Assembly (NCBI GenBank): GCA_008692225.1
Contig: VICG01000012.1
Span: 620,001 to 684,000 of the forward strand
From: Monilinia fructicola
Lineage: Eukaryota; Ascomycota; Leotiomycetes; Helotiales; Sclerotiniaceae
Length of the DNA stretch: 64,000 bases
Reading direction: 5' to 3'
In this document: positions 1 through 10,454 of the stretch, piece after piece
Layout of the letters: each line of letters starts with the position of its first letter
Numbering within the stretch: the first letter of the stretch is position 1
Position numbers and translations under genes: made by a program
Notes under the pieces: model-generated
What the model was told of the DNA's origin: nothing
Databases searched by the model: none
Seen by the model: the letters and a program-made list of their open reading frames with translations, nothing else

Positions 1-635
1 CATAGGAGTTCAGATGTGGATGGGAAGTCCAATGAAGATGAGAACGAGACCAAGTCTAACGACACATTCGCCCCCATCATCACTCTCAACGCTATGAGTC
101 CTAATCCCAATATCCATTCACCCCATCGATGCCAACTGTCCAGTTCCGACAAATGCCACACACCCCATACACCGCTACCATCTCAATACTCCTCTCCAAC
201 ATACCTTTTACCCCCCGTCACTCCACACCCTTTAAGCTCAACCAACTCCTCCCCTGACCATCAAGCATCGCACCCCTTGAAAAAACAACCACCCACCACC
301 AAGGCCACCCTCGCCCAATCATACATCCAGAAGAAGCACCGGCGCCTCAATCCAAAACTAGCAAAAAAGTCAAAAAAGCAAAACCAAAAACCAACCAAAA
401 ACCACAACGGAACTCCATCGTCCAAGATGGAGGAAGCAAAACGACAGATCTCCCATCGGATATAGATACGGATATGCCACGATCATCCCCGCCGACCAAG
501 TGCCCTTATACAAAATCAGTATCGGAGAAGAAAGAGTATGCGCATGGGTATGGTCATGATTATGATGATACGCATGCAGATTATAATGCTGAACACCACA
601 AAGAAACTGACTTTGACAGCGACTCTGAATCTTGA
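1..635 (+). other. Possible 3' end of a disordered-protein gene, reading uncertain
   Basis: Two overlapping forward frames look protein-like. One is open from the window edge to the stop at 463-465 and is acidic at first (SNEDENETKSND), then rich in Pro/Ser/Thr/His and finally Lys-rich. The other is open from 258 to the TGA at 633-635. It reads as a Lys-rich segment (KTSKKVKKAKPKT) followed by an acidic, His/Asp-rich tail ending DFDSDSES, and its upstream continuation is also protein-like but contains TAA and TGA. No domain is recognisable. It may be the last exon of a gene that starts left of the window, a gene with a frame break, or a decayed copy. I cannot decide which frame is used. Confidence 0.25.
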
Positions 636-1485
636 AATGGCATGAACGATAACAGCAATCACGATACGAGTGATGTTCCTTGGGGATCGATATCTACCTG
701 ATCGATAGCCTCAAGGGAGTAAAGTAAGGAAGCGCATCTCGACCAAAAACGCTCGCAAGGGGAAAAAAACACACTCGGAGTTTGGGGACCACTGTTGGGG
801 TTTGGATGGTTGCTTTCTCGTGTCCACTAGTGTTCTTTATGTGATGCTTTGTTATCAGGTGGGGAACGTGGGTTGCCTATGATTTTATGCAGGGTAGGGC
901 TGCGAAAATGTTGGGAATGGGGGGTGTTGTGGTTCATGGAGTTTAATGGGTATGGCCATCGTCGGGGAAATTGCTGTGGATGGTTGGCAGAGTCGAGATG
1001 CAAGAGAGCTATCGGGTATTGGAGAGTTCGAAGAGGTTCGATAGGGCTTGGGGCGCTTGGAGGTATGCATCTTACTTTCGGGCTTCGAGATGGGATGTTG
1101 CATTATGATAGTAAAATGAATCAGCTGTATCAAAGTTCCGAGAAAGTTTCGATTTTGTGGTGTTATTCATTTGCACTATCTACAATATTGTAAGTCCGTG
1201 ATTCATGACTTCTAGTCAATCTTCTACGCTATTTGCATCTGCATCGCTTGCCTTCATTCAGTATGTGTACGCTCTATTTCCCAATCGACATTTTGTTCCT
1301 CAATACGTAGATCCTCGAACAGCTCAAAGGTACACATTTCTTGTAACAAATCCCCCAACTCCCAGAAATGAACAAACTCCCTTCTTCGGGTATCCTCCAT
1401 TTGTAAGCTAAAGAATAATCAATCAGTATGTTGTGGCTGCGCGTGGGCGCACATTCCTCCTAAATCATCCCCTCCCCCTTTGCAT
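636..1485. other. Intergenic, nothing recognised
   Basis: Short open frames occur on both strands, with no conserved motif, splice pattern or start context that supports a gene. Part of it is probably the 3' untranslated region of the minus-strand gene that ends at 1486. Confidence 0.5.
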
Positions 1486-4400
1486 TTATTGATCTAGATC
1501 CGCACTGGCCTCTCTGCCGAAATATACATCTCCCTCGCCACTAACACCAGGGGCCCTCTTCTTACCAACTTTGGCTGAAATGTTTGACATGCCATCCATA
1601 AGACTTTCTTCATCATCGCTTTCACCTATTTCATGAAGTTGGCCAGATTCACCAAGGTCCGGACTTTGTTCTCTCATCTCGCTATTTCCCTCTCGCAACT
1701 CGTACTCTGGTGTAGCGGGAATTTGTGGCTCATCTGAATCCTGCATCTCGGAATCATCGTCAGAGTCAATGGGAGGGTGATTGTATGCAGAATCATCATT
1801 CAAGCCATCAGCTCCGAGCTGGAACCGAACATATGAAGAAGTTTCAATATTGGAGTCTTCATCATCCGATCGATCCTGAACATCGGCCATTTCAACATCT
1901 TCAGAATCTGAACTGGCATCAGCTTCGGGTTGTCGCACTTGCTGATCGTCACTGGAGTCTCCAACAATGTTTGTTCTGGCTGCCCCGGGGCCCCTATTTT
2001 TGCTTGGAGTCTTCTTTGTTTTGGAGCGAGGTTTTTGAACATCTTCATTTTCCGATTGTGGCTTCTGCGCACTTGTTGGAGCTCCATCATCGCTGTCGCT
2101 ATCCGTTATTCTTTCTGTGCTTAATTCAAATGGTTTAGATGATTTCTTGGCTGGGGCTGCGCGTTTGGCCTTCTTCGCCGAGTTAGGCACTTGAATCGTG
2201 TCACTGAGACCACCATCATTTGTATTGGCAGTAGATATCGAACCTCGATGTGATTCATCTTGCTTGAGCATCCTATCTCGAATTTTCGACTTGGAACTAC
2301 TGCCGCCAACATCGTAGAGCTTAGGGTTGTTCTCAAAGAGAGAGCTTGTTTTCGATCTCCTGGTGCGCTTTTTTAGTCCGGTCGATTCAAATGGCAAGTC
2401 AATATAACCTTCAGGTTCGTGAGGTGCTGATTTCTCAAAGGCTTTGATGAGTAGCTTAACATTTTCTTGTAGAGAATTGCTTTCATGGTTTTGAAGGTTA
2501 TGCATCAATCCACGAAGACAGATTCTCATTTCCATTGCATCATGATTTCGATCGAGCTTTTCATCAATCGCTCTCCAGTCAATCTTGCTCTCTGTACCTG
2601 CTTTACTATCGCGGATGGCTCTTAAAAATTGCAGCTTCTCGGCGGCTAAAGTTTTGCTTGCATCCTGATAGCTCTTAAGATGCTTCCAGCTATTACTAAT
2701 CACAATACGTTCAGCAACAAGGTCGTCTGTGGTAGCGTGCTCTCGGGCTTTGATTGACTTCCACTTTCGATAACACTGAAGATGGCTCCTGGACAAGTCC
2801 ATGAGTTCACTGACTTTCATCCAGCTGATATCGTGTTCATGATAAGTATCGTCATCTTCCTCCTCAGGTGTCAGTAATCCCTCACGACGTCTATCTTCGC
2901 GAATGAGTTCGATACATTTCTTTACAGAATCCTTCAGCTGGTGTTCTTCCTCAAGTTTCCATGGCCCGAGCTCTAGATTCGTAACAGACAAGTAATTTCT
3001 CCACCGATCACGACAATCATCAGGCAGACGATTGAGTTCCGCACCAATGAGTGTCCACTTTTTAGGCATTTTATTGAAGAGTTGCATCAATTCTTCATCT
3101 TGTTCAGTGGTCCAAACACCTCGAGCTGCATAGTTGTGGAAATTTCTCCGGCACCAACTTTGAAGGTTTCGCTTGGGAACATCAGGTACTTCTATTTTCA
3201 TAAAATCCCAGAATTTTTTTCCATCAGTTAACGCATTTCCCTGGATGATGCTATTGACAGCCGACTGTTCCAAATCATTATCAGCACGATACAACTCCAC
3301 GGCGTCTGCGATCCTCGTTGTTTCTTTTTCATCAAGTCTTCCATTTCCGTCTTTGGGTCTCGTCGTAGATTGACTTCTGCTGCGTTTAGGCTTGGCTTCA
3401 GATGAGGGATCCTTGGCGGCTTTGGCAGCCTTGCCAGCTTTTTGCTGGTGTGTTCGGGTTTTTGCTGTTTTTGCTGTTTCTGGTTTGGCTGTTGACTCGA
3501 TTTGGATGTCTTCAATGTAAGTAAAGAAGGCTCATCAACGGGTAGATATCGTTTTCGGCGAGCAATTGAAACTTCACCCGACTGTGCATCATCTTCAGAT
3601 TCATCAGACGATGATTCTTGGTTATTTCTAGCCGATCCGGACCTCCTATCGGCTGCTGTCCAGCCCGCCATTTCTTCATTCGAAGAACGGCTTGTTTTTA
3701 CCGCAGGAGATGAGTCATCCACTTCGAAGGTTGAAGCTAGTAGTTTCAATTTTTGACCAATTTTTGATACAGCTACATTTGAACCTCCAAGTTGAGTAGC
3801 ATCATCTGAAAACATTGAGCGTATATCACCGTTTCTGGGATCTGCGTCAATCTGCTTTCTTTTTTTTGACTGATGCTCAACTGGTTCATCACGAGCAGGT
3901 CTCTTTCCAAGAGCCTTTGCGGATGGGACTAATCCTGACTCCAATCGAGAATTTTTATGAGCAGAAATTGATTGGTTTATTAGAGCAACTGAGTTTGCAT
4001 CACCAGGGTTTGTTCCATTGATTTTGGAAGTCTTTGGTTTAGCGATGTATTTCTTGACCTTCCGTACTTGGGTTGTTGGTTTTTCTAAAACATGGCTTTC
4101 AGCGTCAACTTCCTGGATAGCAGTCTCTTCAATGGATTGTTGTAACTTCTTTCGCTTCCCAGTATTTGATTTTGGCAGGTGGAAATGTTCTGCAGGGCTG
4201 TCAACCGCTCTTTCCACCGAATTAGACTCCCTAATTGATTGCGCCGATTCATCTTGATCTCGAGCATCATCATCATCCGATATAGCAGTTTTCAGCGTGA
4301 CTGCTTTCTCAGACTTGGACTTCTTTTGTTTTTGAGATTTTTCCTCGGCATGAATCAAGCCCTCTTGATCTTCAGGTTCTTCTGGTTGTAAAATTGCCTC

Positions 4401-5286
4401 CTCAACCAGTGATGACGAATGCGGTTTACCAGATTTGCGTTTTTTGTGTCGATGTTTTTTTCTGCGCGGCCGAGCTTGTCGTAGTGGCTACTTCTTGTTG
4501 ATCCGGAATTTCCAAATCCACCAGAGAGTGGTCAACATCTTCCTCAGTTGCTGCCCCGGGATTTGACTTCCTTCCCTTCTTCTTCTTCTTTTTCTTTTTG
4601 GGACCGGTATCTTCGTGTTCGAGGGTTCCTTGCTGAATCTCTGAGTCTGCCGTTGGCCCATTTGACTTATGATCATTAGCATGAGTATCATAGTTTGCCT
4701 TCTGCCGTCTTCGCTTTTCCTTCTTTGCGCTTGATTTCATATTACCAATCTCAGGAGGTAGTTCCGAATCTTCTACTCTATGATGCAGATTCAATCTACT
4801 ACCCTCTTCCGAAGTTGGTGCAGATGAAGTAGCTGGATTCTGTTCTGGGGCACCAATATTCTCTGGGCTCTCTTGGCTGCCCGCAATCTGGTATTCTCTC
4901 TGCAAAACACTCGCTGATCCACCCATCTTCTTGTTCTTTTTACTCTTATTTGGCTTTTTGGAACTTGCACCATTGCGTTCGTCTGCAATGCTAAGCTGGT
5001 CACTTGCAGATTCTCGATGAGTATCCATAGTTGAATCTTTATTTGGAAAGGAACTTGTTGCTTCTGTTTCTATAAATCGAAACAGTAGGGTTAGTTTATA
5101 AAACAGATACAGCTTTCATCAAGTTACCTGAAAGGATATTCAACCAATCTCTAGCTCATAAGAAGCAAATAATTATAAAAAGTTTTACCTACCTTCAATT
5201 CTCTTATCAGTCTCGTCGTTTATCGGATCTTCTTGTGAATTGAGTTCAGCCTGTGAGGAGAACAACCCTTTGGCCCAGTTTAGCAT
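1486..5286 (-). CDS. reb1: Reb1/TTF-I-like Myb DNA-binding protein (rDNA termination / fork-barrier type)
   Basis: Members of this family bind rDNA terminator sites, stop RNA polymerase I or replication forks, and also act at promoters. Start ATG is 5286-5284. Exon 1 is 5286-5193 (31 codons plus 1 nt), the intron 5192-5070, exon 2 5069-3578, a further intron 3577-3510 (weak GTGAAG donor), and exon 3 3509-1486, for roughly 1,200 residues. The first two thirds are disordered, with Lys runs and acidic patches. The Myb part lies at about 3170-2750. First repeat: GVWTTEQDEEL, then KKWTLIGAELNRLPDDCRDRWRNYL, the hallmark Reb1 signature. Second repeat: LGPWKLEEEHQL through SWMKVSELMDLSRSHLQCYRKWKSIK. 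The C-terminal third is Ser/Asp/Glu-rich. One frame break lies near 4455-4461, at an A7 run. Family assignment is firm from the Myb repeats; the exon joins are inferred. Confidence 0.82.
5070..5192 (-). other. Compound intron made of two abutting intron-like units
   Basis: The first intron of the Reb1-like gene can be split into two complete GT..AG units with no exon between them: 5192-5128 (GTAGGT to TTTCAG, 65 nt) and 5127-5070 (GTAACT to TTATAG, 58 nt, with a good ACTAAC branch site). Joining 5193 directly to 5069 keeps the frame (phase 1). It could be one 123-nt intron, or two introns removed one after the other. Confidence 0.5.
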
Positions 5287-6332
5287 TCTTTATGATGCAT
5301 ATTCTATAAGATCCTTTCTGTGAATTTTGTTGATATGTGGTCAGATACGATAACACTGAGGAGGGGTTGTTGTCGCAATGATCAACTTCAGTTCACTCCA
5401 GGCGCGTACTTTGATAATTTTTGGTGGATTTCATTCTAGCGGCCGCTAGAGGTAATTTCAAGCTCCGACACAGACACTAACCTTATTGGTCTTTGATACG
5501 GCAAAACCACGGGAGATCAGAGGATGTATCGGAGTAGCACGTGAGTTGACAAGATCTGAAAGTGCCTAGTGCACGTGTCTACCTTTCCTTTCCCTTCTAC
5601 ACACTCCCTTTTTTTATCATTTTCATTTGAATCACAACTACTCTACAATAGTATAGCTTTTCTATCTTCTTGGTTATCTTGTTTATATATGTTTAGCACA
5701 ATGAACTAAAGATCCAGAACGTCTCGGACTGTTATACCTAAAGAGCCTTCAGTAAACCATTCAGACAAATTCAGAGCATGATTGTCTCCTCTATATTCAT
5801 ATCAAACATAGGGTCTCATATATATTATTGCTTTGGATTATTTACTCCAAGGGCATTCGTGCAGGAAACAACTGGACATGTTGAAAAGCACTGCAAGGAG
5901 GCATCTAGCTTCACGATGATATTACAACATCTGAAACCAGGAGTTCAAGTTCAATGATCAGAGTGTTCCAATCAGCCACTTGTAACTATCCAAGCCAGTA
6001 CAAGAAATATCTGCAAACGAATCGGATCACTTCCCCATGAAGTTCCATGGTTTTCATGCATATTTACCACATTGTTGTATAAGTTACGCCTTCAAGTCAT
6101 TTCACTGGAGCGAGAAAATATTTCTAGGTGCCATCTTATGCAGCTAATCTACATTAGTAGTATGATTCAGTTGTGGCGCAAGTGACACTGCACCAATGTG
6201 GTTGTGCAAATTAATCATTAGCTATCCGCCAGGGACCTTTTGGAAGATATATAACTTATGTTTTGACAGGAAGTTATAACTTTCCCTTGGCTAGTCCACC
6301 GTCCTTATAATCGTAACAGAAGCTTTTTCAAC
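5287..6332. other. Divergent promoter region between Reb1-like and hydrolase genes
   Basis: About 1 kb separates two divergently read genes. It contains CT-rich stretches near 5580-5680, as seen in fungal promoters, and no convincing coding frame. A seven-codon upstream frame (5300-5280, minus strand) overlaps the Reb1-like start. Confidence 0.5.
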
Positions 6333-7908
6333 ATGGCTGCGCACCCTTGGACTCATTTAAACAGTCAACTTTCTTCATGCCTCCCCGTCTTCAATGATCT
6401 GATCAGCAGAGATGCTCCACTTCATGCTTTTCTAAACACTCCAGCGATTCTTCATCCAATTGTCTTTGCCATTAGCACAGTGGGGTCAAAGCATGCTGTA
6501 GTTTTCAGCATAGAAAATGGTAGATGCCATGCCAGTGCTAATGGTTCTGATGAAGCGGTCTTTTTACTATTGGCATCACCTGAACACTGGGCACAATTCT
6601 TTCATCCAATTTCAGTTTCTCCGTTCCAAAGTTACTGGGGTATGTTGGGGATGGACCCCAAGCATAAGGGTGTTCAGATTGAAGGAGATCAACAAATTTT
6701 CAACCAGCATGCTCATATTTGGAGGCGTGTTCTTGAAGTTCTTCACGAGGCATACTGTGGGCCAATGGTAATCGATGAGCAACCTGAAGAATATGAAGAT
6801 CATATTATTGGTCGTTATGTTCATATAACCGTTCCAACATGGGGGAGGTGCAAAGTCTTTTACGAACAGAGTGGCTTTGGAGATCAGGACATAGTCCTCC
6901 TCCACACTGCTGGCTCTGACAGTCGGCAATATCATGGCGTCATGAACCATGCCGCAATGCGCGAGAAGTGCAACATGATAGCTTTTGATCTACCTGGGCA
7001 TGGAAGAAGCTTTCCTCCTCAAAATCACTGGTGAGTATATAATATGTTTGAACTCTAGGCCATATTCTTTGCAGTGCTCTGATTTCCCCCCTATGATTGA
7101 TTTAGAACGCACAACATTGTTTTCAGATTGCCGTTATGTTCAAAATCATATGAAGCAAGAACTGACCTGAGATTATATAGCCCTGGGAATTATACAAACA
7201 CCGAAGATAGTTATGTCGGTGCTATCACATCGATTGTAAAGAATCTCAAATTGAAGAAACCTATAATATGCGGATCATCTATGGCTGGTCAAGTTTGCCT
7301 CGCTGTGGCAACTAGAGCCGACGAAGTTGGTGCTGGTGGAGCAATTCCACTACAAGGGTAGGGTATCCATCACCTCATAGTCATCACTAACGATTACAGC
7401 TGTGATTATGTTACTACAGACCGTCAATCCAATGACCAATCACCCTACGTCAATCAGTCTCTCTTCAATCCCGAATGGATATACGGAGTAAGTTGTCCTG
7501 TCCAGCCTCATCAACCCATCTAACAGCCACTTGCAGATGATGTCGCCAACTGCCCCTCTCGTCAATAAACAGCTCATTTGGCACGTTTATAGTGCACAAG
7601 CCTACGGTATCTTTCATGGCGATTTGGACTTTTACTTCGGTGGTTGGGATGGGCGCTCTCGAATGTCCAGCATCGATACCAAAAAATGCCCAGTTTATAT
7701 GTTGACTGGTGAATTTGATTGGATTAATACCCCTGCCATGTCCCAAGCAACGTGCGATAAAATTCCTGGAGCAAGACACAAATCCATGCCAAATCTTGGG
7801 CATTTTCCGGCTACAGAGAATCCCCAGAAGTTTGTTCCACATCTACTTGAGGCTATTGATTGGATACAACACACAAGGCAGTCTGAGTTAATGAAGGATG
7901 TTGATTGA
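6333..7908 (+). CDS. Alpha/beta hydrolase with extra N-terminal domain
   Basis: Four exons are inferred: 6333-7030, 7181-7357, 7400-7487 and 7537-7908, with GT..AG introns of 150, 42 and 49 nt. The joined frame gives 444 residues. About residues 1-150 form a separate domain ending in an IEGD..IFNQH pattern that resembles SCP2-like sterol-carrier folds (a weak inference). From about residue 165 it is a classical alpha/beta hydrolase: VLLHTAGSDSRQYH (oxyanion region), FDLPGHGRS, nucleophile elbow ICGSSMAGQ with the second Ser as probable nucleophile, LTGEFDW as likely acid, and LGHFPATENP with the catalytic His. Substrate is unknown; the family includes esterases, epoxide hydrolases and C-C hydrolases. 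No signal peptide is seen, so it is probably intracellular. The start ATG has a good context and no in-frame ATG lies just upstream. Confidence 0.85.
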
Positions 7909-9806
7909 GAAAAGTGATCAGAGATTGGATCTGGGAACTGATAGTGCAGGAAGAGTTTGTATGCTTTTGTCATTGATTATGAAGCCAAAGAGTTCGATTT
8001 TAATGTTAATCTATATGCTAATGAGTATGCAACTTTGACAATTTTTGTCTTGTCTAATAAAGACAGCTATAAATAATCATTCCCAGACAAAGTCTAACAT
8101 ATGCCATCTGGGGAGCTGCCAAAATACTTCATACTTAAGTTACACGCCATTAGTTTCTTGTGAGTATATCTTCATTGACCAAAGTCTAGGAAGTTATATG
8201 AATCCAGACTTGGGCACAACGCTGGCAAAGGGAATTTTTCCTCAATCTATATATCTTCATACAGTTGGAGCTAATCAAGAAATACTGTAAGACTAACAAG
8301 AAGAGGTCATGGAAGCCATTGAGTAGGTAACCTTATTGTCCAAAAATACACCTCCTTTCTTCGAGGTAATTAAGCAAAAGCAAATCGGAGTAATACGCAC
8401 GACTATGGCTCTTAGGTCTTATTATCCTCAAAAGAAGTTCCTATCGGGTAATTTCTACTAGACGGTCACCAAGCTCTTAGTCTCGGTACTCAGAGTCGAA
8501 ATATTTCGTAAATTATCTATAGTTTCTAGAACTAATATGGAATTCCTGGGCGTGGTATGATTTGTTAGTGGAGTATTTTTCATTTAGGACATCATGCTAA
8601 TGAAAATGAATGATTTGTTCTCTCTTTTCTTCGATTGGAAAAAACAGAAAAGATAAGACAAAATACGGTGGATTACCTAGTAGGTAAACGAAAGTAATTG
8701 GTGAATTGCGACAATAGAAGTGAAAATGCATAGAATGCGTCTAAGGTGCTTTGGCGCTCAACTCATTGCATCTCTGTCACATGCGTGTAGAGTTCTCTGG
8801 AATCTCAATCAGCCACAATAGCGACGTTACTTTTCATCTCTACAATGAGACCCGAGAGGCCTCTTTCTCGTCGGGAGATAATTACAGAGCAAGTTGAAGA
8901 GAGCATTAAACTCCAAGTTCAACCTCTAATGCACAACACCATGAGTACGGGTTTTCGGGGACGGTAACCTGATGTACCAGTACAGTGACACTCGCCGTTT
9001 GCACAGAGCACCTCTGGCTATAGCTACAGGATTGAAAATCTTTCTAGAATCTAAACTTAGATACGAAGAATTGAAGATTTCTTCTTCTTGCTAGTCAACG
9101 CCATCTTGGATCTTAAGCGTGGAAACAGACCATATTTAAAGGTTTCAAACAAATACCATTGATTACGTACTCCAACCTCCAGAGCAAGAAGAGAGGTTAT
9201 TCGCAGGTTCGTAGCAGTACGACTTCGGATTGTACGAGGTGGGTAGAGCTACCGAGAGCACTAATCACATTAGTACGAAGACTGGTCAAAGCCACCAGCC
9301 ACTTTGTACTGAGTTCTCTCCGGTTCAATCTCCGTTCCATTGGCCGTCCCATTCTCTGTTCCTATCTTTATACCGTGATATTATCAAATGCCAGTATGAT
9401 GTTGTCGTCTTCGCGAGTGCAAGACTATTACGCTTGACAAACCCAAGCCTTCGTATTTGGATTGATTTTTAAGCTTAAGCTAATGGAAAAGCAATGTCTA
9501 AGAGTTCGAGTTGAACTTGGGCTAGATTTTGGAGTATTGGAGAGACTATGTGTAATTTTTGTATACTAGAACTTCACATGAGAGGTTTGGACGAGTATTT
9601 AGGACAACAAGGTGAGTATATAAGAAGGGTCAGTCTCTCTCAACAAGAACATCATTCTTCACTGATTCAGCTCATTCATTCTCTCGCCTTGATCATAATC
9701 AATCAAAAATACCCTCTTTCGACAACATTCACTCGATTTTCTATCAAAACTTCACTTCTTTAATTAATTTTGATTCAATCATCATTTCCAAAACTCAAAA
9801 CTCAAA
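7909..9806. other. Intergenic, nothing recognised apart from the downstream promoter
   Basis: Only short overlapping open frames are present, with no conserved motif. The last 200 nt hold the promoter and CT-rich 5' leader of the secreted-protein gene. Confidence 0.5.
9617..9624 (+). promoter_or_regulatory. Probable TATA box of the secreted-protein gene
   Basis: TATATAAG lies about 183 nt upstream of the ATG at 9807 and is followed by a CT-rich leader containing TCTCTCTCAACAAG-type sequence. A strong TATA box suggests regulated or high expression. Inferred from position and sequence only. Confidence 0.5.
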
Positions 9807-10454
9807 ATGAAGGCCTCATTCATCTCTCTCATTACCATCACCGGTCTCCTCGGAAGTTCCCTCGCCGCCCCTACCATTGTTGAGGTAGAGTCTCGTGCTA
9901 CTGTAAATGCTACTGCTATCATGAGTAATTTCTACGCTCAAGTCCAAACCTACACAGGAACCATCAGTATGTTCCCTTCTTCATCCCCTGCTACCCCTCT
10001 CCGGTTTCTCTAACAAACAATAGACTCCACCCTCGATGGCATCAACGCCAAATCCACTACTGCACAAAATACCACTGCTCAAGCCGCCATCCAAAAAGCC
10101 GTGACAAACATCGCCAGTGCTGCCAACACCGCCAACACCGCTCTCAACAACCACAAACGCGATATCGACACTCGTGGCTCTTCCGGTTATTCCACTCAAG
10201 ATCAACAAATCATCAGTGGATATTCCGCCAACATCGTTTCTTGCATCTCCGGTACCATGAACAGGGTCCAAGGACACTTCGGAAAGCCTTATGTAGGCGG
10301 CCTTGTTGGTCTCTTGGTTGGTGCCTTGGCTCTTGTCTTCGGTACGTTAGACAATATTGTCGGAGGTGTGCTTGTGCTTGCTGGAACTTTGATCGGGGGT
10401 GTTTTGCAGGGTGTTGGAAGCTTGCTTGGGGGTATCTTGTTTGGTCATTGGTAG
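9807..10454 (+). CDS. Small secreted protein with Kex2-like site and hydrophobic Gly-rich tail
   Basis: Two exons, 9807-9966 and 10024-10454, are joined across a 57-nt intron (GTATGT..AATAG, branch CTAAC), giving 196 residues. The N-terminus is a clear signal peptide (MKASFISLITITGLLGSSLAAP) with cleavage likely after AAP or later. The next 100 residues are Ala/Thr/Asn-rich and probably helical, with possible N-glycosylation sites (NAT, NTT). A dibasic site (HKRDIDTR) fits Kex2-type processing. After about residue 130 comes a tail of repeated Gly-Gly/hydrophobic stretches (GGLVGLLVGALALVFG, GGVLVLAG, GGILFGHW) that could insert in a membrane or self-assemble. No Cys pattern of hydrophobins is present, and a single Cys (VSCIS) is seen. 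Function unknown; a secreted surface or host-interaction protein is an inference. Confidence 0.72.

Noticed and set aside
1725..2138. Plus-strand frame opposite the Reb1-like gene
   Set aside because: It is a shadow of the charged C-terminal coding region on the minus strand.
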